Shown here one piece after another: positions 25,004-33,739 of a stretch of 64,000 nucleotides of DNA (position 1 is its first letter; each line of letters opens with the position of its first letter). Origin of the DNA: Spirochaetaceae bacterium (GTDB lineage: Bacteria > Spirochaetota > Spirochaetia > SZUA-6 > Bin103); the NCBI GenBank assembly GCA_028820215.1, contig JAPPKD010000367.1:1-64000 (forward strand), written 5' to 3'. The notes under the pieces are model-generated. The model made no database searches and was not told where the DNA came from. It saw only the letters and a list, made by a program, of their open reading frames with translations. The translations under genes and the position numbers were made by a program.

Positions 25004-27569
25004 GCTTGATCAACGTCCGCCGGGACCAAGAGGCAGAAGCAATCTGCACTTGCCGGATCGGGCTCGGCAGGGCGAGCGGCTCCAACCGGTCTTTCGCCGC
25101 CTCCGTTCGGTGTTCGAGGAAGGGCGTGACCCGCTGACGCTCCTTGACGACCCTGCCGGCATTGCACCGGAGCGAGCGCTGGTCCTGGAAATCGCGGGAA
25201 CGATTGACCAGTTTCACAACGCGGTAGAGCGCGTACGCGGACTGGAACTGCTCGGTGACGAGGAAACGGAGTTCGAAGCGGACGTCGACTTCGCCGTTCG
25301 CGACACCCGAACGGATCGTATCGGCGAACGCCGCCTTGACAAGCCGGTAGGCGGTCGGCTCTACCTCGCGATGCCGGACACACGCGCACTGCGCGAGTTG
25401 GTCAGCCTTTGGGATCACTACCAGGCCGGCCATCGGCCCGAATCAGGCTTCGCGCCATGGTACGACGTGTTTCGTCAGCTTTACCGACTCCGCCCCTGGG
25501 GTCCGATAGACCGCATTCCAGAAGAGACCATCAACTACCTCATCAGATACCTCGCTGACCGTCCCGACTCCGCCGTACGAGTGGAGATCGAACTGTGGTG
25601 CTATCAGAGCAGCGATCGCCAGCGGCACTCCAATCGTCGTTTCGATGACGCTCTCCGTAGCGCTGGTGGTGAGGTAGTTGAGCGATCGTCCATACCCGAG
25701 ATCGCCTACGAAGCGATGCTGGTCGATCTGCCGCCGGGCGAGATTCGCCCTCTGATCCGACGACAGGAAGTCTCGCTTGCGATCTGCGACAGCATCATGT
25801 TCGTCCGGCCGCAGTCGACGGCTCGCTTCCCAACGCCCGTGACGACTCTTGGTGCTGGCGGGGAAGCTGATGAACCCCCAGAGGAACACATCCCACCGAT
25901 CGCGGCCGTGTTCGATGGCGTCCCTGTTCAGCGACACCGGCTGCTGGATCGGCGCCTGCAGTTGGACGACCCCGATGGCCTCGACTCCCTGAGCGTTGTC
26001 TCCGAACGACGCCATGGGACAGAGATGGCGTCCCTCATCCTGCACGGCGACCGCAACGTTGGAGGTCAGCCGTCGCTGCCGCGTTTGCTTTTCTTCCGTC
26101 CCGTCCTTTACGCGCCGGGCGACGGATCGCCGGAGCAACCTCAGTCGAATCGTCTTCTCATCGACACGATCTATCGAGCCGTCCAGCAAATGAAAATCGG
26201 CGACTCCGAGAGCAACGCTGCCGCCCCTGAGGTGTTCATCGTCAATCTCTCTCTCGGTGACGAGAATCGTCCATTTACGGGACCGATGAGCCCGTGGGGC
26301 CGGCTGCTCGACTATCTCGCCGAACGGTTCGGGATCCTGTTTGTAGTCAGCGCCGGAAACATCTTCGACTCTTTGCCTATTCCCACTTTCAGCGGAACGA
26401 CAGAGCTGGAAGCTGCAAGCATGACGGATCGACAGAAGGCGATCCTCAACGCACTTGACGGTCAGCGTTCGCAGAGGACGTTGTTGTCGCCGGCAGAAGC
26501 ACTGAACGTGATCACCGTCGGGGCATGGTATGAGGACGCGGTCGGAGGGCTGAATGGGTCCAGCGTCGTCTACGAACCATACGAACACGCAGGACCCAAC
26601 ATCACCTCAGCCTTGGGCCTGGGGCATCGCAGAGTCGTGAAGCCCGACATCTTCATGCCGGGAGGGCGGGAGCTCTTCAGTGTCTCCAGCGCCGGTGGAA
26701 CGCTAGGCATTCGTCCCGCGCCACCCGGCCGACTATACGGCTTGAAGGCCGCGATTCCTGATGTCGGAGGAAGACTCGACCAGGAGGGACTGACGTCCGG
26801 GACAAGTGCTGCCGCTGCCCTCGCCTCCCGAGCGGCGCATCGCCTCTTTGACGCGCTGTCGGACCAGAACAACGGGGGGATCCTCATTGATGCCGATCCG
26901 ATGTACTACGGCGTCGTGGTCAAGGCGCTGCTTGTACATCGGGCGCGTTGGGGCGATCTCGGCAGCTCGCTTGACGGAATCTTTGGCCCAACTGGCCAAG
27001 GGAGCCATGTTGCGCGCAGGGACAACATTTCCCGTGTCTTGGGATACGGCCCTCCAGTCGTTGAGGAGGCGATGAGTTGCGCATCAAACCGTGCGACGCT
27101 GGTGGGATATGGTGAGGTTCAGGCAAACGGGGACGCGGTTCTTTACCGAGTTCCGTTGCCGGCCAGTCTTGAACGTGTGACCGATCTTCGATCGATTACC
27201 CTAACACTTGCGTGGTTTTCGCCCGTCAACGTGCGGCACCGAGCCTATCGCCGAGCGAAGTTGGAGATCAAACCCGATAGATTCAGCCATAGCATCGGAG
27301 TGGATCGAGTCAGTGCACAGCCGTCAGACAAGTCTGTTCCCCGCGGCTCGTTGTTTCACGTCCACTATGGGGGCAATCGAGCCGTACCGTTCATCGATGA
27401 CGGTCATCTGCAGTTTCGGGTCTTCTGCCGCGAGCAAGGGGGATCACTCGATGGTTCGATCAGATACGGCGTCGCGGTCACGATCGAAGCTGGCGAGCAT
27501 GTCCCGGTCTATCAGCAAGTGCGTCAGCGTCTTGGCATTCAACCAAGGGTCGCTGGCGCAACACCTTAG
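24966..27569 (+). CDS. cytoplasmic S8 (subtilisin-like) protease of an ATPase-protease module
   Basis: An 867-residue protein without signal peptide or propeptide-like start. The first 300 residues are a non-catalytic region of unknown fold. The S8 triad is complete: Asp317 in AAVFDG, His350 in RRHGTEMAS, oxyanion Asn465 in VVSAGN and Ser614 in GLTSGTSAAAALAS. The C-terminal 200 residues are beta-rich and end in a short helical tail. The combination with a directly upstream AAA+ ATPase gene (38-base overlap) is a recurring two-gene arrangement proposed for intracellular conflict or defence. I recall this from comparative genomics and cannot verify it here. It should act in the cytoplasm, perhaps activated when the ATPase senses a trigger. 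It converges with DUF1801 (4-base overlap). Confidence 0.87.
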   Translation: MAEFPLLPIPTPELDQRPPGPRGRSNLHLPDRARQGERLQPVFRRLRSVFEEGRDPLTLLDDPAGIAPERALVLEIAGTIDQFHNAVERVRGLELLGDEETEFEADVDFAVRDTRTDRIGERRLDKPVGGRLYLAMPDTRALRELVSLWDHYQAGHRPESGFAPWYDVFRQLYRLRPWGPIDRIPEETINYLIRYLADRPDSAVRVEIELWCYQSSDRQRHSNRRFDDALRSAGGEVVERSSIPEIAYEAMLVDLPPGEIRPLIRRQEVSLAICDSIMFVRPQSTARFPTPVTTLGAGGEADEPPEEHIPPIAAVFDGVPVQRHRLLDRRLQLDDPDGLDSLSVVSERRHGTEMASLILHGDRNVGGQPSLPRLLFFRPVLYAPGDGSPEQPQSNRLLIDTIYRAVQQMKIGDSESNAAAPEVFIVNLSLGDENRPFTGPMSPWGRLLDYLAERFGILFVVSAGNIFDSLPIPTFSGTTELEAASMTDRQKAILNALDGQRSQRTLLSPAEALNVITVGAWYEDAVGGLNGSSVVYEPYEHAGPNITSALGLGHRRVVKPDIFMPGGRELFSVSSAGGTLGIRPAPPGRLYGLKAAIPDVGGRLDQEGLTSGTSAAAALASRAAHRLFDALSDQNNGGILIDADPMYYGVVVKALLVHRARWGDLGSSLDGIFGPTGQGSHVARRDNISRVLGYGPPVVEEAMSCASNRATLVGYGEVQANGDAVLYRVPLPASLERVTDLRSITLTLAWFSPVNVRHRAYRRAKLEIKPDRFSHSIGVDRVSAQPSDKSVPRGSLFHVHYGGNRAVPFIDDGHLQFRVFCREQGGSLDGSIRYGVAVTIEAGEHVPVYQQVRQRLGIQPRVAGATP

Positions 27570-28057
27570 TCCGATCGAATTCTTCGCCTTGAGCCTGACG
27601 ACCGCTTGCGGCCTATCTTGCCCGATCCGGTCGTCGTGCTCGCGGGGCTGGCCGTCACCGCTGTTTCCGAGAGGCGCCCCTTCATGTCGATGTATGCAGT
27701 GTCGATAAGCTTCGACAGGGCCGTCGCGTCGGCGTCACATTCAGGCCTGAGCTTGACGTGGCGCATGAGCCTGCCGGTGCCCGCCAACAGGCGGTTCGGA
27801 TCGGGCAACTCGGCTCCGTGAAAGAAGCCGACGTTGACGTGCGCCGTGAAGGCGTTGACGTACGCGAATGCCGCGTCGGCTACGCAGGCGGTCGGATGGC
27901 CGTCATGCAACAGCTCCCTCACATCGCCTCCGCAGTCCCGCATCACATCGAACCAGTATTTCGCGATTGCCCCAAGCTCGTCCGACTGCGCATCCATCCA
28001 GGCATCGATCTCGGGATCGCGCCTGATCGCCGCGGGAAAGCTCATGAGCCGATTCAT
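27566..28057 (-). CDS. DUF1801 family protein
   Basis: A 163-residue protein with the DUF1801/YdhG-type pattern: an N-terminal helical segment around PEIDAWMD, then CVADAAFAYVNAFTAHVNVG, FFHGAEL, a Lys/Arg-rich MRHVKLRP segment and the terminal LIDTAYI helix, followed by a low-complexity Ser/Arg tail. The domain fold is shared with small frataxin-like iron-chaperone candidates; its molecular role is not established. ATG 28057 fits the domain start; a GTG slightly upstream is possible. It follows the unknown 594-residue gene on the same strand after 35 bases, so the two may be co-transcribed, and it overlaps the stop of the S8 protease gene by four bases. Confidence 0.75.
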   Translation of the reverse strand: MNRLMSFPAAIRRDPEIDAWMDAQSDELGAIAKYWFDVMRDCGGDVRELLHDGHPTACVADAAFAYVNAFTAHVNVGFFHGAELPDPNRLLAGTGRLMRHVKLRPECDADATALSKLIDTAYIDMKGRLSETAVTASPASTTTGSGKIGRKRSSGSRRRIRSD

Positions 28058-28092
28058 CCAAGCTCCGCGGGTGTCCAACACCCACCACTCAG

Positions 28093-29877
28093 CTACTCCG
28101 CCCGGTCCCAGGGAAACGTGAAAGTGGGCTGCTCGGCGTAGCGGGCCTGCTGGAACACGATCCGCTCGCCGCAGCCGGGCTCCAGGCGCACCCGCACGTA
28201 GGGGCGGTCGACGGTCGCCTGCGCCGAGCCGGCCGTCGCCTGGCCGAAGCGGTGCTCGCCGTAGGCGCCGGCCTGCACGACCACGGTGCGCGCATCCGCC
28301 TGGTCCAGGTTGACCAGCGTCACCGCCACCTCGGTGTCCGACATGGAGTCGACCAGCGCCCCCACGTTCGGAGGGATGCCCGCCCGCCGGCGCTCGGGAT
28401 CGAAGTAGCGCAGCCGGCTGTACACCGGGAACCCGTAGTGCGAGGTCTCCAGGCCGCCCAGCATCTGCTGAGTCAGAGCGGTGACGACGGCCGGGTTGGC
28501 GCCCATCGGGTCGTCGGACATGCGCGTGTCCGGCGAGCTGGTGTCCCGGTGCATGCGCTCGACGCGTGTCCGCAGCTCCGAGAACTCGCGCTGCAGCGAC
28601 TCCACCGGAAAGCCGGGATTGTCGCCGCCCAGGTAGCGCACCCAGTCGTCGCCGGCGATCAGCTTCTTGTCGGCGTCCCGCATCGACCAGAACCAGACCG
28701 GCATGGCGCCGTTCGTGTACGGCTCCGGCGCGTAGTTGTACCAGCCCGGCTCCCCCTCCTCCGTGCCGTAGTTCTGCGGGTACATGGTCTGGCCGTCGAT
28801 CACCTTGGCGTTGGCGTTCACGCCGTCGATCACGCCGCGCCACGTGTCCACGTAGCCCTGGTCGCCGGTCACCATCAGCGCGTTGCCGAACCCGCGCGGC
28901 GCCCGCTCGATGAACATGTGGCGGTGGAAGCGGCCGCCCGAGCCGGGGTTGAGGTAGTCGTCGATCGAGAAGCCCCACCCGTAGGTGCTGCCCCACCAGC
29001 GGCCGTCGGCGGCCCCGCCGGGGGTGCCGTCCAGGCCCACGTTGGTGGGGATGATGCCGCCGTTTGCCTCCGTGCGCTCCTTCCAGGCGCCCACGTACTC
29101 GATGATCCAGTCCCGATACTTCGCTTCACCCGCGATCATGTAGGCGTTGATCGCCAGGGTGGTGGTCTGCAGATTGAGCGGATGGTCGCCGACCACGTCG
29201 TTGTACTCGGCGAAGTGGGCGAGCATCTGCTCGTAGCTGGTCTCCCGGTGGCCGGGCTTGAAGCGCCCCTCGATCTCGATCCGGTCACCGGTCCAGTCCA
29301 GCGCCGTCGCCTTGCGCATCAGCGGGCCGCGGCTGCCGTTGAACATGCTGCGGATCACCCGGTGGCGGGGGTCGTAGTTCTTGGCGATCGGATCCTCGTC
29401 CATGTAGAAGCCGGCGTAGCGGCGCGTCCGGCTCTGGAACGTCAGGTCGTCCGGCGTGCACAGGCCCTGCAGGTAGAAGGCGTTGAACCCCTCGCCGTTG
29501 TGGCCCCAGTCGAACATGACCGGGAACTCCTTGAAGTACATGCCGTCGCGGGCGAACTCGACCTCGACCGTCTTGGCCTCCGTGTACTGCCGCAGGTGGC
29601 CCTCCCAGGCGTTGAGGTAGCGGTCCAGCACCGACTGGTCGGCGCCGAGCGCGTACAGCAGGGTCCAGCTCGTGAAGTTCTCCGCGGCGTCGTCGGCGCC
29701 GTCGTCCCCGCCCCAGCGGGGCACGCAGCGCAGGTAGCCGCGCTCGTCGAAGTACTTCGCATGGAACGCCTCGATGGCCGCGGTCTGGGCGCGCAGCAAC
29801 TCGCGCTGCATGACCGCCCACGCGGGCGGCGCCATCGGCGTGTCGATCGTCAGAAGCGAACGGGTAGCAGTCGGCAT
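28093..29877 (-). CDS. uncharacterised 594-aa protein, probable (alpha/alpha)-barrel enzyme
   Basis: I do not recognise a named family. The sequence is helix-rich with conserved-looking aromatic and acidic patches such as MFDWGHNGEGFNAF, WWGSTYGWGFSIDD and YAPEPYTNGAMPVWFW, suggestive of an (alpha/alpha)6-barrel carbohydrate-active enzyme. A beta-rich C-terminal domain from about residue 490 has the pattern of a C-terminal sandwich. No signal peptide is seen. It is divergent from the 2OG-oxygenase gene at 29952 with a 74-base gap, and is followed on its own strand by DUF1801. Open length and codon bias leave no doubt that it is a gene, but its function is unknown. Confidence 0.7.
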   Translation of the reverse strand: MPTATRSLLTIDTPMAPPAWAVMQRELLRAQTAAIEAFHAKYFDERGYLRCVPRWGGDDGADDAAENFTSWTLLYALGADQSVLDRYLNAWEGHLRQYTEAKTVEVEFARDGMYFKEFPVMFDWGHNGEGFNAFYLQGLCTPDDLTFQSRTRRYAGFYMDEDPIAKNYDPRHRVIRSMFNGSRGPLMRKATALDWTGDRIEIEGRFKPGHRETSYEQMLAHFAEYNDVVGDHPLNLQTTTLAINAYMIAGEAKYRDWIIEYVGAWKERTEANGGIIPTNVGLDGTPGGAADGRWWGSTYGWGFSIDDYLNPGSGGRFHRHMFIERAPRGFGNALMVTGDQGYVDTWRGVIDGVNANAKVIDGQTMYPQNYGTEEGEPGWYNYAPEPYTNGAMPVWFWSMRDADKKLIAGDDWVRYLGGDNPGFPVESLQREFSELRTRVERMHRDTSSPDTRMSDDPMGANPAVVTALTQQMLGGLETSHYGFPVYSRLRYFDPERRRAGIPPNVGALVDSMSDTEVAVTLVNLDQADARTVVVQAGAYGEHRFGQATAGSAQATVDRPYVRVRLEPGCGERIVFQQARYAEQPTFTFPWDRAE

Positions 29878-29951
29878 GGCGCCGATGATACAGGAGAATG
29901 CGGGCGGGGGCGGACGCGGATCGCGAGGCCCCGTGTGGTAGGCTCGCGCCC

Positions 29952-30830
29952 ATGAACGGCTCGCCTGCGGCCACCCCCGCGACCGCGATCGCCTCCCGGG
30001 CCGAGCGCGAGTGGAATCGGCACCGCCTGACCGAAGCCGAGGATGAGGCGTTCGCGCGCGACGGCTTTCTCGTACTCCCGGATCGGCTGCCGGAGGCGGT
30101 GACCGACGGCCTGGAGGAGGCGTTCGACGCCGTCATCGCCGCGGAGCGGGTCGCGCTCGGCGCCGGCGAGCTGGACCGGCTCAACGTCTTCGACTTCCTG
30201 GGGCGCGACGACCGGTTCCTGGAGATGATCGACTGGCCGGTGACTTTCCCCAAGGTGTTCGACCTCCTGGGCTGGAACATCCAGATCTATCACTCGCACA
30301 TGATCGTCACCCCCGGCGCCGGTCAGGGCGCGGACCCCGGCAAGCGCGGCTGGCATCAGGACAGTGACCGCCTCAACCACGAGCTGGAGACCACCCCGCA
30401 ACCGCGCGTGTCGCTGAAGGTGGCATTCTTCCTCACCGACTGCAGCGAGAGAGGCCGCGGCAACTTCGCCGCCTTGCCGGGCAGCCACCTGGACGAGTCG
30501 GCGATCGACCGCGAGCGGCGCGACGCCGATCCGCCGGGGGCGACCGAGGTCCTGGTGCCTCGCGGCGGCATCGTGCTGTTCGACCGCCGCGTCTGGCACA
30601 CCGGCAGCCCGAACCATGCCGACGTCCCGCGCAAGGCGCTGTTCTACGGCTACAGTTACCGCTGGCTGCGGCCGCGCGACGACATGACCGTCGCCCACGT
30701 CATGGAGCGCTGCGATCCGATCCGGCGGCAGTTGCTGGGCGCCAGTCCCTCGGGCGGGCACGGCTACACCTCGCCCAAGCCGGGGGACGTGCCGTTGCGC
30801 GACTGGCTGGAGCAGAACCCGCGTCGATGA
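29952..30830 (+). CDS. phytanoyl-CoA dioxygenase (PhyH) family Fe(II)/2-oxoglutarate oxygenase
   Basis: A 292-residue protein with the PhyH jelly-roll pattern. The metal triad is His135 and Asp137 in GWHQDSD plus His216 in RRVWHTGSPN, and Arg227 in VPRKALFYGY should bind the 2-oxoglutarate carboxylate. Members hydroxylate or otherwise oxidise small molecules; the substrate is unknown. ATG 29952 fits the domain start. Its stop overlaps the start of the M14 peptidase gene (ATGA), placing it first in a series of four plus-strand genes (PhyH, M14, acetyltransferase, FGGY kinase), the first three overlapping. Enzymes of this family are abundant in uncultured marine and sponge-associated bacteria, but this does not identify the host. 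Confidence 0.9.
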   Translation: MNGSPAATPATAIASRAEREWNRHRLTEAEDEAFARDGFLVLPDRLPEAVTDGLEEAFDAVIAAERVALGAGELDRLNVFDFLGRDDRFLEMIDWPVTFPKVFDLLGWNIQIYHSHMIVTPGAGQGADPGKRGWHQDSDRLNHELETTPQPRVSLKVAFFLTDCSERGRGNFAALPGSHLDESAIDRERRDADPPGATEVLVPRGGIVLFDRRVWHTGSPNHADVPRKALFYGYSYRWLRPRDDMTVAHVMERCDPIRRQLLGASPSGGHGYTSPKPGDVPLRDWLEQNPRR

Positions 30831-32494
30831 TCCAGTTCGACCACTTCCATACGTACGAGGAGATCGGCGCCGTGGTGCGGGAGTTGGCCGACTCCCACCC
30901 TGCGCTCTGCCGGGCAGGCTCGATCGGCCGCACGGCCCAGGGCCGCGACCTGCACCTGCTGACGGTCACGGAGTTCGACTCCGGAGATCCGTCCGAACGG
31001 CCGGCCTTCCTCATCCACGGCGGCATCCACGCGCACGAGCCGGCCTCCACGCACGGCCCCCTGTACACGGCGCACCGCCTGCTGGCCGACCACGAGCCCG
31101 GCGGGCTGCTGTCGCGCGTGGTCCTCTACCTGGTCCCGCGGCTGTGCCCGGACGCCTCGGAGTTCTGCGTGGCCACGACGGCCCGCATCCGCAGCCGCAC
31201 GGACGTCCTCAACCGCGCCCCCAACACCATCTACTCCGCCGACATCGACGGCGACGGGCTGATCCTGACGATTCGCCAGGAGCACCCGGACGGCACCTGC
31301 GTCTGCGACCCGGAGGAGCCGCGGCTGCTGGTCGACCGGCGCCCCGCCTCGCCCGGCCCCTTCTACCGCGTCTTCCCGGAAGGGCTGATCAACGACTGGG
31401 ACGGCTGCGACGACATCCGCATCGGCGGGCTGCACTCTTTCTATCCCGGCGCTCCGGAGCTGCACGCCGGACGCAGCTTCGACTTCAACCGCAACTGGCC
31501 GCACGACTGGCGGCACGAGGGCGAGCAGCAGGGCGCCGGCGACTACCCGTTCAGCGAACCGGAGATGCGCTCGCTGGCCGAGTTCATCTTCAAGCAGCCG
31601 AAGCTGTGCGGGATCCTGGGGTACCACTGCGGCTCCGCGTCGATCATCCGGCCGCCCGCGTGGGGCCCGCGCGAGGACCTGGACGCCGGCGACGACGCGC
31701 TCCTGGAGGAGCTGGCGCAGGAGGGCGCGGCGGCGATCGACAGCCCGGCGGTCGCACTCAGCGATCCGACCGGGCCGAGCGGCCGAAGCGGCGGCAGGCG
31801 CGGCCACGCGCTCGGCTTCGCCTATCACCAGCTCGGCATTCCCGGATTCGACGTGGAGCTGGGCACGATCGTCAACGCCGCCGGCGTGTCCGCCCACGAG
31901 TGGCATGAACGCTCCCGCGACCGAGACGGGATCGACGCGATGTACCGGCAGCTCCTGCGCTGGTGGGACGGCGACGGCCGGCGCCACCCGCTGTTCGAGC
32001 CGTGGCGGCGGTTCGACCACCCGCAGCTCGGCCCGGTGGAGCTGGGCGGACTGCTGTTCACGGCGATCGACAATCCGCTGGTGCCGGCCCTGGAACCGAT
32101 GGTGGACGGCGCCTACCGCTTCACGCGCTCGTTCGCCGAGCGCCATCCGCGGGTGCAGGCAGAGGAAGTCGAGGTCGCCCCGGTGGGCGGCGACGTGTAC
32201 CGCATCCGGGCGCGCATCGCCAACCGTGGCAGGCTGCCGACCAACATCACCAACCAGGGGCTCGGGCTGCCGCGCCTGCAGCCGGTGCGGGCCAGCCTGA
32301 TGCCGGCTGACGACGTGGAGTTGCTGTCGGCGTGGGGCCACCTCGACCTGGGACACCTGCGGGCGCTCACCGGCAGCCGCATCGTCGAGTGGTTCGTGCG
32401 CGCCCCCGGCGCCGAACCGGGCGACGAGATCGGCGTGATCCGCGTGTTGGGCGGAACCGGTGGCGATGGGCGCGTCGTGCTGAGGTGTCCGTGA
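30827..32494 (+). CDS. M14 family zinc carboxypeptidase-like protein
   Basis: The 555-residue protein has an N-terminal M14 domain. Zinc ligands fit His68 and Glu71 in GGIHAHEPAS and His267 in GYHCGSAS. The substrate-binding Asn-Arg pair is FNRNW (221-222) and the catalytic Glu344 lies in FDVELGTI. This is a full active-site set. A beta-sandwich-like C-terminal extension of about 150 residues follows. No signal peptide is present, unusual for a secreted digestive carboxypeptidase, so it may hydrolyse an intracellular amide or small peptide conjugate. Its ATG shares ATGA with the PhyH stop, and its stop overlaps the GTG of the acetyltransferase, so these genes should be co-translated. Confidence 0.88.
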   Translation: MIQFDHFHTYEEIGAVVRELADSHPALCRAGSIGRTAQGRDLHLLTVTEFDSGDPSERPAFLIHGGIHAHEPASTHGPLYTAHRLLADHEPGGLLSRVVLYLVPRLCPDASEFCVATTARIRSRTDVLNRAPNTIYSADIDGDGLILTIRQEHPDGTCVCDPEEPRLLVDRRPASPGPFYRVFPEGLINDWDGCDDIRIGGLHSFYPGAPELHAGRSFDFNRNWPHDWRHEGEQQGAGDYPFSEPEMRSLAEFIFKQPKLCGILGYHCGSASIIRPPAWGPREDLDAGDDALLEELAQEGAAAIDSPAVALSDPTGPSGRSGGRRGHALGFAYHQLGIPGFDVELGTIVNAAGVSAHEWHERSRDRDGIDAMYRQLLRWWDGDGRRHPLFEPWRRFDHPQLGPVELGGLLFTAIDNPLVPALEPMVDGAYRFTRSFAERHPRVQAEEVEVAPVGGDVYRIRARIANRGRLPTNITNQGLGLPRLQPVRASLMPADDVELLSAWGHLDLGHLRALTGSRIVEWFVRAPGAEPGDEIGVIRVLGGTGGDGRVVLRCP

Positions 32495-33717
32495 CGCCGG
32501 AACGGCTGGACCGGGAACGCGACGCCAAGGCCGTCATCCGCATGTGGCGGGAAGCCGGCTGGGTCGAGGAGGATACGCAGGAACGTGCGCTCGACGTCGG
32601 CATGCGTCGCCTGGACGGCTGGGTCGCGCGCATCGACGGCGACGCCGAGTGCGCGGTGTTCACCGGCCCCGGCTTCATGCGCTTCCAGGATGCGGACCTT
32701 CGCCTGTGCGGGGTGACGGCGGTATCTACCAGCCGCGTGGCCCGCCGCCAGGGCCTGGCCGGCCGGGTCACCGCCGCGGCGTTGGCGGAGGCCGCCGGCA
32801 GCGGCGCGGCCGTCGCCGGGCTGGGGATGTTCGAGCAGGGGTTCTACAACCGGCTCGGCTTCGGCTGCATGCCCAACAATCTCGACATGAGGTTCGATCC
32901 GGCCAAGCTGCGCGTTCCGCTCCAGGCACGGCCTCCACGGCGGCTCTCCGTCGACCACGCCGCGTCGATGCACGCCAACCGCTGCGCACGGATGCGCGCG
33001 CACGGTTCGGTCGTCTTCGACGACTCGGCGGCCACGGAGAAAGACCTGCGCTGGGCGAAGAACGGCTTCGGGCTCGGCTATTTCGCCGGCGACCGGCTGA
33101 CCCATCACCTCTATGCGGAAGCCGACGGCGAGAACGGTCCGTACTCGATCTGGTGGATGGCATACGAGGACGGTCACCAGTTGCTGGAGTTGCTGGCGCT
33201 GATCGCGTCACTCTCGGATCAGGTCCACCAGGTGCGGATGCCAGAGCCCGTGCACCTGCAGGTGCAGGACCTGCTGGACCAGCCGCTGCGCGGGCTGTCG
33301 AAGATGCGGAACGCCAGGCACGAGCAGCGCTTCCATTACGTGGCGTGGCAGCAGATCCGCATCCTGGACCTGCAGCGCTGTATCGCCGCCACTTGGACCG
33401 ACCGGCCCGTGCGCTTCAACCTGACGCTCACCGATCCGGTGGAGCGCTACCTGGACGGAACGACGGCGCAGGGCGGCTGGCGGGGGATCGCCGGCGAGTA
33501 CCAGGTCACCCTGGATGAGGCATCCGAGGTCGCCCGGGGCCACCGCGCCGGCCTCCCGGAGTTGCGCGCCTCGGCGGGCGCCTTCTCACGACTCTGGGCC
33601 GGCGTGCGGCCGGCCAGCTCCCTGGCGCTCACCGACGACTTGGCGGGGCCGGCTGAGCTCCTGGCCGACCTGGACCGCGTCGCGCCGCCCCAAGCGCAGT
33701 TCGACTGGTTGTTCTGA
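32491..33717 (+). CDS. Eis-like GNAT N-acetyltransferase
   Basis: A 408-residue protein with the tripartite length of Eis-type acetyltransferases. It has an N-terminal GNAT fold with the acetyl-CoA loop VARRQGLAG and the LGMFEQGFYNRLGFG segment, a second GNAT-like domain, and a C-terminal sterol-carrier-like region ending AQFDWLF. Such enzymes acetylate amines, including aminoglycosides and protein lysines; the substrate here is open. GTG 32491 is taken because it overlaps the M14 stop (GTGA) and gives the usual family length; GTG 32485 is also in frame. It is third in the PhyH-M14-acetyltransferase-kinase series. Confidence 0.82.
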   Translation: MTPERLDRERDAKAVIRMWREAGWVEEDTQERALDVGMRRLDGWVARIDGDAECAVFTGPGFMRFQDADLRLCGVTAVSTSRVARRQGLAGRVTAAALAEAAGSGAAVAGLGMFEQGFYNRLGFGCMPNNLDMRFDPAKLRVPLQARPPRRLSVDHAASMHANRCARMRAHGSVVFDDSAATEKDLRWAKNGFGLGYFAGDRLTHHLYAEADGENGPYSIWWMAYEDGHQLLELLALIASLSDQVHQVRMPEPVHLQVQDLLDQPLRGLSKMRNARHEQRFHYVAWQQIRILDLQRCIAATWTDRPVRFNLTLTDPVERYLDGTTAQGGWRGIAGEYQVTLDEASEVARGHRAGLPELRASAGAFSRLWAGVRPASSLALTDDLAGPAELLADLDRVAPPQAQFDWLF

Positions 33718-33739
33718 CGCGGTCCGGGAGCAGGACGCC

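Noticed and set aside
28093..28996. Extension of the DUF1801 frame up to 28996
   Set aside because: Beyond 28057 it is the shadow of the 594-residue gene in another frame; the domain starts at 28057.
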